A DNA stretch of 64,000 nucleotides, from the NCBI RefSeq assembly GCF_039693965.1, contig NZ_CP155576.1, positions 744,001-808,000 on the forward strand. Direction: 5' to 3'. A model generated the notes under the pieces. That model was not told the DNA's origin. It saw nothing but the letters and a program-made list of their open reading frames with translations, and did no database searches. Source of the DNA: Moraxella sp. K1664 (lineage in GTDB: Bacteria; Pseudomonadota; Gammaproteobacteria; Pseudomonadales; Moraxellaceae). Positions 10,850-19,778 of the stretch are shown in pieces. Positions within the stretch are counted from its first letter, which is position 1. Each line of letters starts with the position of its first letter. A program made the position numbers and the translations under genes.

Positions 10850-11351
10850 AATGTTAAAAAATTAACAATAGCGACAATCTCAGACGTTGCACCTTTTAAT
10901 TTTTCTGATGAAAAAGGAGTCATTACAGGTTTTGATTCTGATGTATTGCATTGCCAAAAACAAAAAGCTTAACATCCAATTTAAACCAACAACATTTGAA
11001 AGCTTATTTTGCCGAAATTAGATTCTAGAATCAGCGATATGGTACCACTGCCATTTTCCAAACCGAAAAGTGCACATCAAAATACGGTACACCCAATGCC
11101 TATTATGCCAAAATACCTGTATTCTTCTATCTTGCTGATAACCCAAAACTAGCAAGTATCACCCTAACCCCTTATCAGACATAAACAGGGATGCAAGCAA
11201 AAAAAATCACATCCTACTCCGACAAAGCCAACTGCACTTTTTAGCCAATAAAAATAACACCAAACTACCACAAACACTCAATAAAGGCATTGATGAGTTA
11301 GTCAAAAATGGCGAGATAAAAACCATTGCTCAAAAATATGGCATGGAATAA
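10850..11351 (+). pseudogene. Decayed amino-acid ABC transporter substrate-binding protein
   Basis: Pieces of a family-3 solute-binding protein can be read in different frames. One frame from about 10850 gives KKLTIATISDVAPFNFSDEK then GVITGFDSDVL, the usual N-terminal lobe start. Mid-gene, AYYAKIPVFFYLADNP appears in another frame. Near the end NKGIDELVKNGEIKTIAQKY precedes a TAA at 11349, the usual C terminus. Several frameshifts and stops and the lack of an intact signal peptide show it is dead. The 430 bases between sucA and this remnant hold only AT-rich sequence with no gene I can support. Confidence 0.75.
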
Positions 11352-11432
11352 TTCGCTTTAATCATAAAAAATAAGGCATTTGATTGAACCGCACCCCAAA
11401 AGTTAGACACACTAACCTTTGGGGTGCTTTTT

Positions 11433-11969
11433 ATGGCAAAATACACAACCGACTTTAAACTGTCTGTGATTGGGTATTATCTTAATCATCATGGCTACAA
11501 ACAAACCGCCAAACACTTTAATCTAAACCACACAACCGTAGAGCTATGGGTTAAACTCTATCAAGCACATGGCATTGATGGCATAAAAAGACGACACACA
11601 AAGGCTGTCTATGACACAGATTTTAAGCTTAATGCCGTTCAAGCCATACAACAGGGCAAATCGCTTACACAACTTGCCATAGAGCTTAATCTGCCACAAC
11701 CTTCTTTACTGTCAACTTGGTTAAAGTCCTACCAAGCCTTTGGTATAATGGGACTAATACCCAAACCCAAAGGCAAAAAAGCAATGTCAAACAAACACAA
11801 CGCTAATAAAACCAAATCAACTTGGAAAACCAAACAAGACCACGAAAAAAGTGTGGATGATTTGCTTGATGAACTTGCCTATCTTAGAGCAGAGAATGAC
11901 TATCTAAAAAAGCTAGATGCCTTAATTCGTCAAAAGGAACAATCAGTACAAACAAAGAACAAGTCCTGA
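11433..11969 (+). CDS. IS3-family transposase OrfA, copy 1
   Basis: DNA-binding half of the transposase, 178 aa from the ATG at 11433. It has two helix-turn-helix units: KYTTDFKLSVIGYYLNHHGY then KQTAKHFNLNHTTVELWVKL near residue 20, and a second one, AVQAIQQGKSLTQLAIELNL, near 73. A C-terminal leucine-zipper-like helix (DLLDELAYLRAENDYLKKLD) follows. The frame ends 40 bases before OrfB; the OrfB frame is open back through a CAAAAGG stretch at 11931-11937, so a -1 frameshift there could give the usual OrfAB fusion transposase. Confidence 0.9.
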   Translation: MAKYTTDFKLSVIGYYLNHHGYKQTAKHFNLNHTTVELWVKLYQAHGIDGIKRRHTKAVYDTDFKLNAVQAIQQGKSLTQLAIELNLPQPSLLSTWLKSYQAFGIMGLIPKPKGKKAMSNKHNANKTKSTWKTKQDHEKSVDDLLDELAYLRAENDYLKKLDALIRQKEQSVQTKNKS

Positions 11970-12010
11970 TCATCCAAGAATTAAGGCATAAGCACAAACT
12001 TGCTGACTTA

Positions 12011-12892
12011 TTGGCAGTGTCAAACTTGCCAAGAAGTGTGTTTTATTACCACATTCGTCAAAGTACAAAGCCTGACAAAGACCTTGACTTAAAAGAACAC
12101 ATTAACCACATCTACCACCAACACAAGGGCAGGTATGGTTATCGTAGAATCACATCAGAGCTTAACAATCAGCTTGCCCAAAAAGGCATGGTCATTAATC
12201 ATAAACGAGTGCAACGACTGATGGCTAAACTTGGACTCAAAGCATTGGTTCGTCGTCAACGTAAGTTTAATACTTACAAAGGCACAATGGGCAAAGATAC
12301 CATTCAGGACAATATACTCAAAAGAGACTTTAAAGCAGACAAACCCAATCAAAAGTGGGCAACAGACATCACAGAGTTTAAAGTACAAGACAAGGCAAAT
12401 GATGGCAGTGTCATTCAAAGAAAACTCTACCTATCGCCCATCATCGACTTGTTTAATGGTGAGATTGTCAGTTATACGATGAAGGACAGACCAACGTATG
12501 AGTTGGACAAAGAGATGTTAAATGATGCCCTATCCAAGCTAAGCCAAGAAAAGATGGATGACAAACCCATCATTCATTCAGACCAAGGCTGGCACTATCA
12601 AATGCACCAGTATCAACAAACCCTAAAAGAACAAGGCTTAACCCAAAGCATGTCAAGAAAAGGCAATTGTTTGGATAATGCTGTGATAGAGAGCTTCTTT
12701 GGTACGCTAAAACAAGAGATATTTTATGAGACAACCACATTTACATCAACAGATGAACTTAAACAAGTGATTGATGAGTACATACACTACTACAATCATG
12801 ATAGAATAAAGAGCAAATTAAAAGGACTAAGTCCTGTTAAGTACAGAAACTTAGTCCAATTAGGGTTAATACAACCACTTGCAACAACCTAA
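12011..12892 (+). CDS. IS3-family transposase OrfB (DDE integrase), copy 1
   Basis: Catalytic half of the transposase, up to 293 aa. The HTH_21 part is HKGRYGYRRITSELNNQ, followed by an rve integrase core with Asp in WATDITEF, Asp in HSDQGWHY, and Glu in NAVIESFFGTLKQE, the DD(35)E triad of IS3 elements. The 5' start is a weak TTG; upstream in the same frame the protein reads EQVLIIQELRHKHKLADLL, typical for OrfB, so it is probably made mostly as a -1 frameshift product with OrfA. Confidence 0.92.
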   Translation: MAVSNLPRSVFYYHIRQSTKPDKDLDLKEHINHIYHQHKGRYGYRRITSELNNQLAQKGMVINHKRVQRLMAKLGLKALVRRQRKFNTYKGTMGKDTIQDNILKRDFKADKPNQKWATDITEFKVQDKANDGSVIQRKLYLSPIIDLFNGEIVSYTMKDRPTYELDKEMLNDALSKLSQEKMDDKPIIHSDQGWHYQMHQYQQTLKEQGLTQSMSRKGNCLDNAVIESFFGTLKQEIFYETTTFTSTDELKQVIDEYIHYYNHDRIKSKLKGLSPVKYRNLVQLGLIQPLATT

Positions 12893-12955
12893 CCTTTAAT
12901 CTTATGTCTAAGATTTGGGGGTCGGTTCAGATGATGCCTTATTTTTATGATTACT

Positions 12956-15900
12956 TTACAAAATCAAACCTTCACCCTGATTGAGTTGGTTCAACACACC
13001 ATCGATGTTATTTGAATATATATCAGCGATTGCTATTTTTTCAAACATCTCATCCTTACCATCAATATCAATCATCATCGTAATATTTTTGGTACCTGAT
13101 TTCTCAAAATGAATATAATCACCAAAATTGTCCATGATTGATTTGTCAGCAAAAAGTCCTGTTAGATCAATCTTATCTCCTTGCTTTAGATCAAAATCAG
13201 CAATTTTATCAAATCCAATCTGGCTAACATCTACCACCAAACCCACATCCAAAGAGAACACAAAAGTGTCCGCTCCTGCACCTCCTTGCAAATAATCATC
13301 GCCAGCACCACCATTTAAGATGTCATCGCCGTTACCGCCATTTAGGGTGTCGTTACCATCTTGACCAAATAGGAGGTCATCGCCGTTACCGCCATTTAGG
13401 GTGTCACTGCCATTACCGCCATCTAAAACATCGTTGCCAGCACCTGTCGTAACACGATCATTGCCATCTTGCCCATAGACTTCAGTTTTGCCGCCAGTAG
13501 CGTTGAAAACGTCGTTGCCAGCACCCAGATGGGCGATGCTCTGAGATTTCCATTGCGCTATATTATGATTATCGTTATTATCTGTGCCGTGATAGGTGGC
13601 AACTTTTGTTGCCATCAGTTCGGCAAGACTGACTGTTTGGTCAGCAAATTCGAAGTTTTCAATATGATAAGAGTCACCGTACTCGAAGTTTTGAATGGTA
13701 ACACTATTTGAGTCTGATGTTTTAAGGATTAAATCTTGACCTTTTAACAAGACTTGAACTGCAGACAGATTAACATCTGTAAAACGGATGGTGTCTTGAT
13801 GGCGATTCTCAGTATTCCAATCATATTCATAAATCACATCATTGCCGTAATCACCACTAAAGATGTAAGTGTCATTGCCATTTTTATGACCTGAATTGCT
13901 TAAATAATCATCGCCAGCACCACCATTTAAGATGTCATCGCCGTTACCGCCATTTAGGGTGTCACTGCCATTACCGCCATCTAAAACATCGTTGCCAGCA
14001 CCTGTCGTAACACGATCATTGCCATCTTGCCCATAGACTTCAGTTTTGCCGCCAGTAGCGTTGAAAACGTCGTTGCCAGCACCCAGATGGGCGATGCTCT
14101 GAGATTTCCATTGCGCTATATTATGATTATCGTTATTATCTGTGCCGTGATAGGTGGCAACTTTTGTTGCCATCAGTTCGGCAAGACTGACTGTTTGGTC
14201 AGCAAATTCGAAGTTTTCAATATGATAAGAGTCACCGTACTCGAAGTTTTGAATGGTAACACTATTTGAGTCTGATGTTTTAAGGATTAAATCTTGACCT
14301 TTTAACAAGACTTGAACTGCAGACAGATTAACATCTGTAAAACGGATGGTGTCTTGATGGCGATTCTCAGTATTCCAATCATATTCATAAATCACATCAT
14401 TGCCGTAATCACCACTAAAGATGTAAGTGTCATTGCCATTTTTATGACCTGAATTGCTTAAATAATCATCGCCAGCACCACCATTTAAGATGTCATCGCC
14501 GTTACCGCCATTTAGGGTGTCACTGCCATTACCGCCATCTAAAACATCGTTGCCAGCACCTGTCGTAACACGATCATTGCCATCTTGCCCATAGACTTCA
14601 GTTTTGCCGCCAGTAGCGTTGAAAACGTCGTTGCCAGCACCCAGATGGGCGATGCTCTGAGATTTCCATTGCGCTATATTATGATTATCGTTATTATCTG
14701 TGCCGTGATAGGTGGCAACTTTTGTTGCCATCAGTTCGGCAAGACTGACTGTTTGGTCAGCAAATTCGAAGTTTTCAATATGATAAGAGTCACCGTACTC
14801 GAAGTTTTGAATGGTAACACTATTTGAGTCTGATGTTTTAAGGATTAAATCTTGACCTTTTAACAAGACTTGAACTGCAGACAGATTAACATCTGTAAAA
14901 CGGATGGTGTCTTGATGGCGATTCTCAGTATTCCAATCATATTCATAAATCACATCATTGCCGTAATCACCACTAAAGATGTAAGTGTCATTGCCATTTT
15001 TATGACCTGAATTGCTTAAATAATCATCGCCAGCACCACCATTTAAGATGTCATCGCCGTTACCGCCATTTAGGGTGTCACTGCCATTACCGCCATCTAA
15101 AACATCGTTGCCAGCACCTGTCGTAACACGATCATTGCCATCTTGCCCATAGACTTCAGTTTTGCCGCCAGTAGCGTTGAAAACGTCGTTGCCAGCACCC
15201 AGATGGGCGATGCTCTGAGATTTCCATTGCGCTATATTATGATTATCGTTATTATCTGTGCCGTGATAGGTGGCAACTTTTGTTGCCATCAGTTCGGCAA
15301 GACTGACTGTTTGGTCAGCAAATTCGAAGTTTTCAATATGATAAGAGTCACCGTACTCGAAGTTTTGAATGGTAACACTATTTGAGTCTGATGTTTTAAG
15401 GATTAAATCTTGACCTTTTAACAAGACTTGAACTGCAGACAGATTAACATCTGTAAAACGGATGGTGTCTTGATGGCGATTCTCAGTATTCCAATCATAT
15501 TCATAAATCACATCATTGCCGTAATCACCACTAAAGATGTAAGTGTCATTGCCATTTTTATGACCTGAATTGCTTAAATAATCATCGCCAGCACCACCAT
15601 TTAAGATGTCATCGCCGTTACCGCCATTTAGGGTGTCGTTACCATCTTGACCAAATAGGAGGTCAGAATTTTTAGTTCCAGTCAACCGATCATTACCAGC
15701 ACCTGCAAACACAGCACCGCCATTTAAATGATTATCTTGTGCATCGCCCATCTTAATTGGTAATTCTCTATCAATCTTAAAATCAATACCATTTATCCAA
15801 CCATCCAATTCATGTTTTGGCATGCTAGATACAACATGCTCTATCAAATTAACCAACTTATCTCTACCAACAATGTTAGGTTGTGTTTGCACTTGAAGAT

Positions 15901-18139
15901 AAGCAAAATACTCCATGATATCGCCAAAGGCAGACATTGCGGTTTGACCACCTACATCTAACCTTGCCTTAAAGTCGCTCACCAGTCGGTTAATGTCCAA
16001 ACCAAACAGAAGATTACCATCTTTGACATCCACCACAATATCTATCAAATCGCCATAACGATTCTGAACAGTTTGCGGATAGAGTCCACTATAAACAGAC
16101 TTAATCAGCCTATCATAAGTATCATTGATAATTTTGGTTGTTTTTTCAAAGTCTTTGACGTTAGCATAAAACATGTTATCTGTTTTTGTGCTCATGAAAC
16201 TATCGATAACACCAATTTTATATTTGATTTTATCAAACTCTGCCATGCCCATTGTATCAATTATTGTAGCACCGCCACTGCCTGCAATGCCCACCGCACC
16301 TTTTTGGGAACTAGAGCTTCTTATCGACAAGAAAATCGGCTTTTCATAATCTTGATAATCAGGATCGGTTTTTGCCCACGCTTTGAGCAAGCCGTCCATC
16401 ATTGACAGCTGTTCATCTTTGCTTTTGGCATTTAGGTAATTGACGACGATATTTCTAAGCTCAGAAGATAGTGTCATTGCCTCGCTTAGACTTCTGACAC
16501 GCCCAGAGCCTTGTAGATTTGGCAATCTGTCATCTGTATTTTTTACACCATCGAGATGTTTGGTGTACACACCATGAAAGTTAAAATTCACATCGCCCAT
16601 GACACCTGTTTTGCCATCATGTTTCTCATAACTGCCAAGCTGAGTCAGTTTATTGCCTCCTGTCAGGTTTTTGTCTACATCTTGATAATCAAGGTTTAAG
16701 GCACCAATGCCAAGCTCATGAAGTCCAAATAACTCCCCAACATCACTCACGCCATCACTGTCCAAATCACGCCATACTCTAAGCTCATCAAACTTGGTAT
16801 CATCGGCATTAATCTTGCCATTACCATCGCTGTCTAGGTCGGCAAGTGCCTCATAGCCGTGCTTGGCGGTCTCACCTGTGCTCAAAATCGTGCTGTCACC
16901 AAACACCTCTCGCCCATCATTAATAACACCATCGCCATTGCGGTCTAATACAAGGATACCATCATCTTTTTTCACCCAGCCTGTCGCATGAGCAATGCCA
17001 TCACCGTCATGATCAAAAACAGCTTTCTTTAATTTATCATAAGCAATCGTCTCTATGCCATCACCATCTAAGTCGAGTACGATTGGATCATAGAAATAAT
17101 GAAACCCTGAGCGGTTGATACCTGTCCATTTGGCAAAGGCTTCGGCGAGGTCATCAGGGAGGTCATCAAAGGGGTTGGGAAGTTTAAAGTCATCAAAAAA
17201 GTCTTCGGCTTGCTGTTTCCATTTATTAAAAGCATCTTCGGCGGCTTGTCTATATTTATCAAAAGCATCAGCAAGGTTATCGGAGACTTCTTTGAAAGTG
17301 TCGGAAACCTCTTTGGCTAACTCTTTGGCGATTTGTTCAGCCTTTTGAGTAGCTTCCTTAACTGCCTCCTCAGCACTTTTTACACCATCTTTAAGGGCTT
17401 GTTCGGCGGTTTTGTAGGCATCTGCGATTTTTTGTTCGGCGGTCTTATAGGCATCGGTAGCTTTTTGGATGGCATTATTAACTTTCTCAGCACCATTTGC
17501 CATTGCCTCATTGATGGCTTTATCCATATTGATGGCAGCCTCGCCAACTTTGGGGGCGAGTTTATCCATAGAATCTCTAAATGCTTTGCCAGAGGCGATG
17601 TCATTTAAAGTGTTTTTGGTGTTATTTATGCCATTGGTGATGGCGTTGTGGGTGTTAATGGCAGTTTCGCCAACATTATTAGCAATTTGGTCTGCTAGAC
17701 CGGATGTCATTCCATTTATAGAGTTAGCTAGCTTTTGCACATCATCTAAATCGGGCAATGTAATTGCACCCCTGCTTGTAGCAATGGCAGTGCCGGTAAC
17801 GGTAAGACTTATCAATGTGGCAACCCCCAAGGTTGCTGGGTTTGCAAGAACGGCAACACCTCCAATTACAGCGAGTATATTTCCTGTGATTGCCAATATA
17901 TCTGCTGGGTTTATAGGTTTGCCATTTTTAATGTCATCATTAATCTTTGCCGTTGTAATAACTGCCGCCATTGGAGAAAAGGCAAAAGCCCCTGGGGGAG
18001 ATACAGACATGGTTCCAGCGAGTATCTGAGCCACACTATTTAATGTACCGATACTTGTTCCAGACTCTTTCGATGATGCAACATTATCGTAGGTTCCAGC
18101 AGCTCCCGATACGACAGAGCCAGTGTTTATAATACTCAT
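12956..18139 (-). CDS. FrpC-like RTX protein with self-processing module and four identical 186-aa repeats
   Basis: A 1727-aa secreted-type protein; start at 18139 (MSIINTGSVVSG) chosen because GAGGG lies 7 bases upstream. Order of parts: N-terminal Gly/Ala-rich hydrophobic segment (about 45-135); amphipathic coiled-coil-like Lys/Ala/Glu repeats (about 165-325); LPNPFDDLPDDLAEAFAKW; then YDPIVLDLDGDGIE with Asp351-Pro352, matching the Ca-dependent Asp-Pro self-cleavage site of meningococcal FrpC and ApxIVA; EF-like DRNGDGVIND and DLDSDGNGKINADD; a mid region; four tandem 186-aa units of RTX nonapeptides (GGNGDDILNGGAGDDYL); a last RTX block and an acidic/hydrophobic C terminus fit for type I secretion. 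No secretion genes are nearby. It stops 26 bp from the IS3 element. Function inferred: adhesin, cross-linker or toxin. Confidence 0.9.
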   Translation of the reverse strand: MSIINTGSVVSGAAGTYDNVASSKESGTSIGTLNSVAQILAGTMSVSPPGAFAFSPMAAVITTAKINDDIKNGKPINPADILAITGNILAVIGGVAVLANPATLGVATLISLTVTGTAIATSRGAITLPDLDDVQKLANSINGMTSGLADQIANNVGETAINTHNAITNGINNTKNTLNDIASGKAFRDSMDKLAPKVGEAAINMDKAINEAMANGAEKVNNAIQKATDAYKTAEQKIADAYKTAEQALKDGVKSAEEAVKEATQKAEQIAKELAKEVSDTFKEVSDNLADAFDKYRQAAEDAFNKWKQQAEDFFDDFKLPNPFDDLPDDLAEAFAKWTGINRSGFHYFYDPIVLDLDGDGIETIAYDKLKKAVFDHDGDGIAHATGWVKKDDGILVLDRNGDGVINDGREVFGDSTILSTGETAKHGYEALADLDSDGNGKINADDTKFDELRVWRDLDSDGVSDVGELFGLHELGIGALNLDYQDVDKNLTGGNKLTQLGSYEKHDGKTGVMGDVNFNFHGVYTKHLDGVKNTDDRLPNLQGSGRVRSLSEAMTLSSELRNIVVNYLNAKSKDEQLSMMDGLLKAWAKTDPDYQDYEKPIFLSIRSSSSQKGAVGIAGSGGATIIDTMGMAEFDKIKYKIGVIDSFMSTKTDNMFYANVKDFEKTTKIINDTYDRLIKSVYSGLYPQTVQNRYGDLIDIVVDVKDGNLLFGLDINRLVSDFKARLDVGGQTAMSAFGDIMEYFAYLQVQTQPNIVGRDKLVNLIEHVVSSMPKHELDGWINGIDFKIDRELPIKMGDAQDNHLNGGAVFAGAGNDRLTGTKNSDLLFGQDGNDTLNGGNGDDILNGGAGDDYLSNSGHKNGNDTYIFSGDYGNDVIYEYDWNTENRHQDTIRFTDVNLSAVQVLLKGQDLILKTSDSNSVTIQNFEYGDSYHIENFEFADQTVSLAELMATKVATYHGTDNNDNHNIAQWKSQSIAHLGAGNDVFNATGGKTEVYGQDGNDRVTTGAGNDVLDGGNGSDTLNGGNGDDILNGGAGDDYLSNSGHKNGNDTYIFSGDYGNDVIYEYDWNTENRHQDTIRFTDVNLSAVQVLLKGQDLILKTSDSNSVTIQNFEYGDSYHIENFEFADQTVSLAELMATKVATYHGTDNNDNHNIAQWKSQSIAHLGAGNDVFNATGGKTEVYGQDGNDRVTTGAGNDVLDGGNGSDTLNGGNGDDILNGGAGDDYLSNSGHKNGNDTYIFSGDYGNDVIYEYDWNTENRHQDTIRFTDVNLSAVQVLLKGQDLILKTSDSNSVTIQNFEYGDSYHIENFEFADQTVSLAELMATKVATYHGTDNNDNHNIAQWKSQSIAHLGAGNDVFNATGGKTEVYGQDGNDRVTTGAGNDVLDGGNGSDTLNGGNGDDILNGGAGDDYLSNSGHKNGNDTYIFSGDYGNDVIYEYDWNTENRHQDTIRFTDVNLSAVQVLLKGQDLILKTSDSNSVTIQNFEYGDSYHIENFEFADQTVSLAELMATKVATYHGTDNNDNHNIAQWKSQSIAHLGAGNDVFNATGGKTEVYGQDGNDRVTTGAGNDVLDGGNGSDTLNGGNGDDLLFGQDGNDTLNGGNGDDILNGGAGDDYLQGGAGADTFVFSLDVGLVVDVSQIGFDKIADFDLKQGDKIDLTGLFADKSIMDNFGDYIHFEKSGTKNITMMIDIDGKDEMFEKIAIADIYSNNIDGVLNQLNQGEGLIL
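13381..15612 (-). repeat. Four tandem 558-bp repeats inside the RTX gene
   Basis: Units at 13381, 13939, 14497 and 15055 appear identical base for base, each encoding 186 aa: RTX nonapeptides, then NDTYIFSGDYGNDVIYEYDW, a NADH-rich beta segment and GTDNNDNHNIAQWK. A partial fifth unit start follows at 15613. Perfect identity implies recent duplication or ongoing gene conversion, and the copy number should be unstable by recombination. Confidence 0.93.
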
Positions 18140-18149
18140 AGTAATCCCT

Positions 18150-18491
18150 CTATCTAAAAAAATCATTAACTATTATCACAGTAACCAGTATTAGTGGATA
18201 CAAAATGGCAAAGACATTAAATAGCTTTTTGGTTTTTTCCATCTGAGAGCTAAAATAATCATTTTCACCAAAATCTTTCTGCCATTTTTTTATATAACCT
18301 TTAAAGCCGTTAAAATAAACAAACCCAAAGATTAAATGAGCTTCACTTTTTTTCATCATGTAATCAAAATCTACTTTAAGATAATAATAACATGTTAATA
18401 AAAAACTAGAAATGATGACAACAATGCCAAAATAACGAAGTAGCATTAAATATCTATCAATTTTTTCTATATCTATGTTATCTTTCATCAT
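18150..18491 (-). CDS. Small membrane protein upstream of the full-length RTX gene (possible partner or immunity protein)
   Basis: A 113-aa protein, start at the ATG at 18491 preceded by GGAG (an earlier in-frame ATG at 18515 is less likely). Sequence shows one membrane segment near residues 20-37 (YFGIVVIISSFLLTCYYYL) and another near the C terminus (FNVFAILYPLILVTVIIV), with a basic/aromatic loop between. It ends 10 bases before the start of the RTX gene and is surely cotranscribed. No family recognised. Position parallels the other small genes that precede each large gene of this array, and also FrpD, which precedes frpC in meningococcus, although no FrpD similarity is visible. Confidence 0.65.
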   Translation of the reverse strand: MMKDNIDIEKIDRYLMLLRYFGIVVIISSFLLTCYYYLKVDFDYMMKKSEAHLIFGFVYFNGFKGYIKKWQKDFGENDYFSSQMEKTKKLFNVFAILYPLILVTVIIVNDFFR

Positions 18492-18532
18492 GTTTTCTCC
18501 AAATGAATTTTCCAAAAATTAGTCCACAGCCT

Positions 18533-18660
18533 AGATAAAGCAATAGCAACACCAACATTTTAAGCCTTAATACACTAAGCTTTATTGTCAAAACCTAGCC
18601 CACCAAAGCCCACAACCAACTGATTATAAACCCATTCATTCACAAACACAACATTTGCTC
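18533..18660. repeat. Array spacer repeat, copy 1
   Basis: Spacer containing TTTTAAGCCTTAATACACTA and a later AACCCATTCATTCACAAACA. The same sequence, slightly diverged, lies at 20498-20640, 23150-23262 and 24247-24397. Copies start with a GTAGGTTGGG motif that can pair with ACCTA(G/A)CCCACC, forming a hairpin; here the left arm has decayed. Confidence 0.75.
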
Positions 18661-18707
18661 TCTATGTATGGGTTTTCTTAACTGTAGAGCGAATTATTTT
18701 ATAACAA

Positions 18708-19775
18708 TCAAGCTACCCATCTTTCTTCTTCATTGATTGCAGGTATGTTGAGATTATCATGAATAAATAACGCCCTTTTATAACCATCTATCCCTAAGAT
18801 GTCAATCAGACCATTACCATTTAAGTCCAAGGTAAGTGGGTCATAGAAATAATGAAACCCTGAGCGGTTGATACCTGCCCATTTGGCAAAGGCTTCGGCA
18901 AGGTCATCAGGGAGGTCATCAAAGGGGTTGGGGAGATTGAGATCAGCAATCTTATCCAAAATGTCTTTTAAAGTATCCTTGATTTTTTCCGCCAGATCCT
19001 CCATTTCTTTGCTAAGCTCATCACCTTCTTTTGAAAGATTAATACCAAACTCCATGATTGGTGTTAGCAGTTTTTCAAGTAATTTGGTTGGGCTGTGGTT
19101 TTCGCTCTTTCTAGCCTCATCAATAGCTTCGGAAACAAATTTACCCAACCTAGAATCAGAGATATAGCTCCCCATATTGTCCAACAGTTGTCCAATGGTC
19201 AAATTTTCATCAACCGAATTAGCAGCGACCCCCAAACCAACACTCATTGAACCTGCACCCACCGCCACTACTGTTGATAAGCCCGCCACTGGTGCACCAA
19301 CAGGAGCCCCAACCCCTGTCGCAGTAGCAGCTGCACCGCCCATTGCCGCAATAGAGGCAGAACTTGAAACCGTCCCTGTTAGATTAGATAATAAACTTAA
19401 CACTTCTTTGGCTTTAACTTGCGACCAGTCGCCTCTGTTAGCCTTTAATTCTCCAGAAATATCAATACCATCTTTTACGGTTCCCGCCAAATTAAACCCA
19501 AAACCAGTCCAGCCCAATTTTCTCGCTGTCTTTGTGGCTAAAAATCCGTTTTCTTTTCCCGGCAGTGTAGCCACCATATCTGCTGTCTGCACCGCACCGA
19601 CCGCCAGCTGACCTGTACCAATAACAACATCAGTTCCAGTAGAAACAGTCGGATTTGGTACAAATGAGCCAGTATTACCAGCGTTATTAAGCCCATTAGT
19701 ACCATTAGCCATGACAGTAACCGCTCCTGATACCGCATCGGCATTTTCTTTTGAAATCTTAGGTAGGGTTGCCAT
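18708..19775 (-). CDS. Truncated FrpC-like protein, cassette 3 (355 aa)
   Basis: Starts MATLPKISKENADAVSG, 3 bases after the upstream small gene. Residues about 40-200 are Gly/Ala-rich with hydrophobic stretches (ASIAAMGGAAATATGVGAPV); about 230-290 form a charged coiled-coil-like helix. The end repeats the array signature LPNPFDDLPDDLAEAFAKW and YDPLTLDLNGNG, then KRALFIHDN and AINEEERWVA before the stop. The Asp-Pro bond is kept, but Asp residues of the calcium loop are Asn, and the rest of the self-processing module and all RTX repeats are missing. The N-terminal domain is unrelated to that of the other array members. It may be a stable short effector, a decoy, or a donor of N-terminal sequence; not simple decay because the tail is shared by three cassettes. 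Confidence 0.75.
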   Translation of the reverse strand: MATLPKISKENADAVSGAVTVMANGTNGLNNAGNTGSFVPNPTVSTGTDVVIGTGQLAVGAVQTADMVATLPGKENGFLATKTARKLGWTGFGFNLAGTVKDGIDISGELKANRGDWSQVKAKEVLSLLSNLTGTVSSSASIAAMGGAAATATGVGAPVGAPVAGLSTVVAVGAGSMSVGLGVAANSVDENLTIGQLLDNMGSYISDSRLGKFVSEAIDEARKSENHSPTKLLEKLLTPIMEFGINLSKEGDELSKEMEDLAEKIKDTLKDILDKIADLNLPNPFDDLPDDLAEAFAKWAGINRSGFHYFYDPLTLDLNGNGLIDILGIDGYKRALFIHDNLNIPAINEEERWVA

Positions 19776-19778
19776 TAT

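Larger units (their letters stand above)
11385..12929 (+). mobile_element. IS3-family insertion sequence, copy 1 (1545 bp)
   Basis: Ends are inverted: left TGAACCGCACCCCAAAAGTT, right (reverse complement) TGAACCGACCCCCAAATCTT. Flanked by a 3-bp direct repeat GAT (11382-11384 and 12930-12932). Two frames encode OrfA and OrfB. The flanks reunite to AAGGCAT-TTGATG-ATGCCTT between A and T tracts, so the element sits in the loop of a bidirectional terminator. Sequence is the same length as, and in the coding parts identical to, copy 2 at 44118. Confidence 0.93.

Noticed and set aside
13469-15385. Four identical 80-codon plus-strand frames
   Set aside because: They are antisense shadows of the 558-bp RTX repeats; each repeats only because the coding repeat does.
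13381-15612. Regular repeats resembling a CRISPR array
   Set aside because: Units are 558 bp, contiguous and coding, with no unique spacers and no cas genes.
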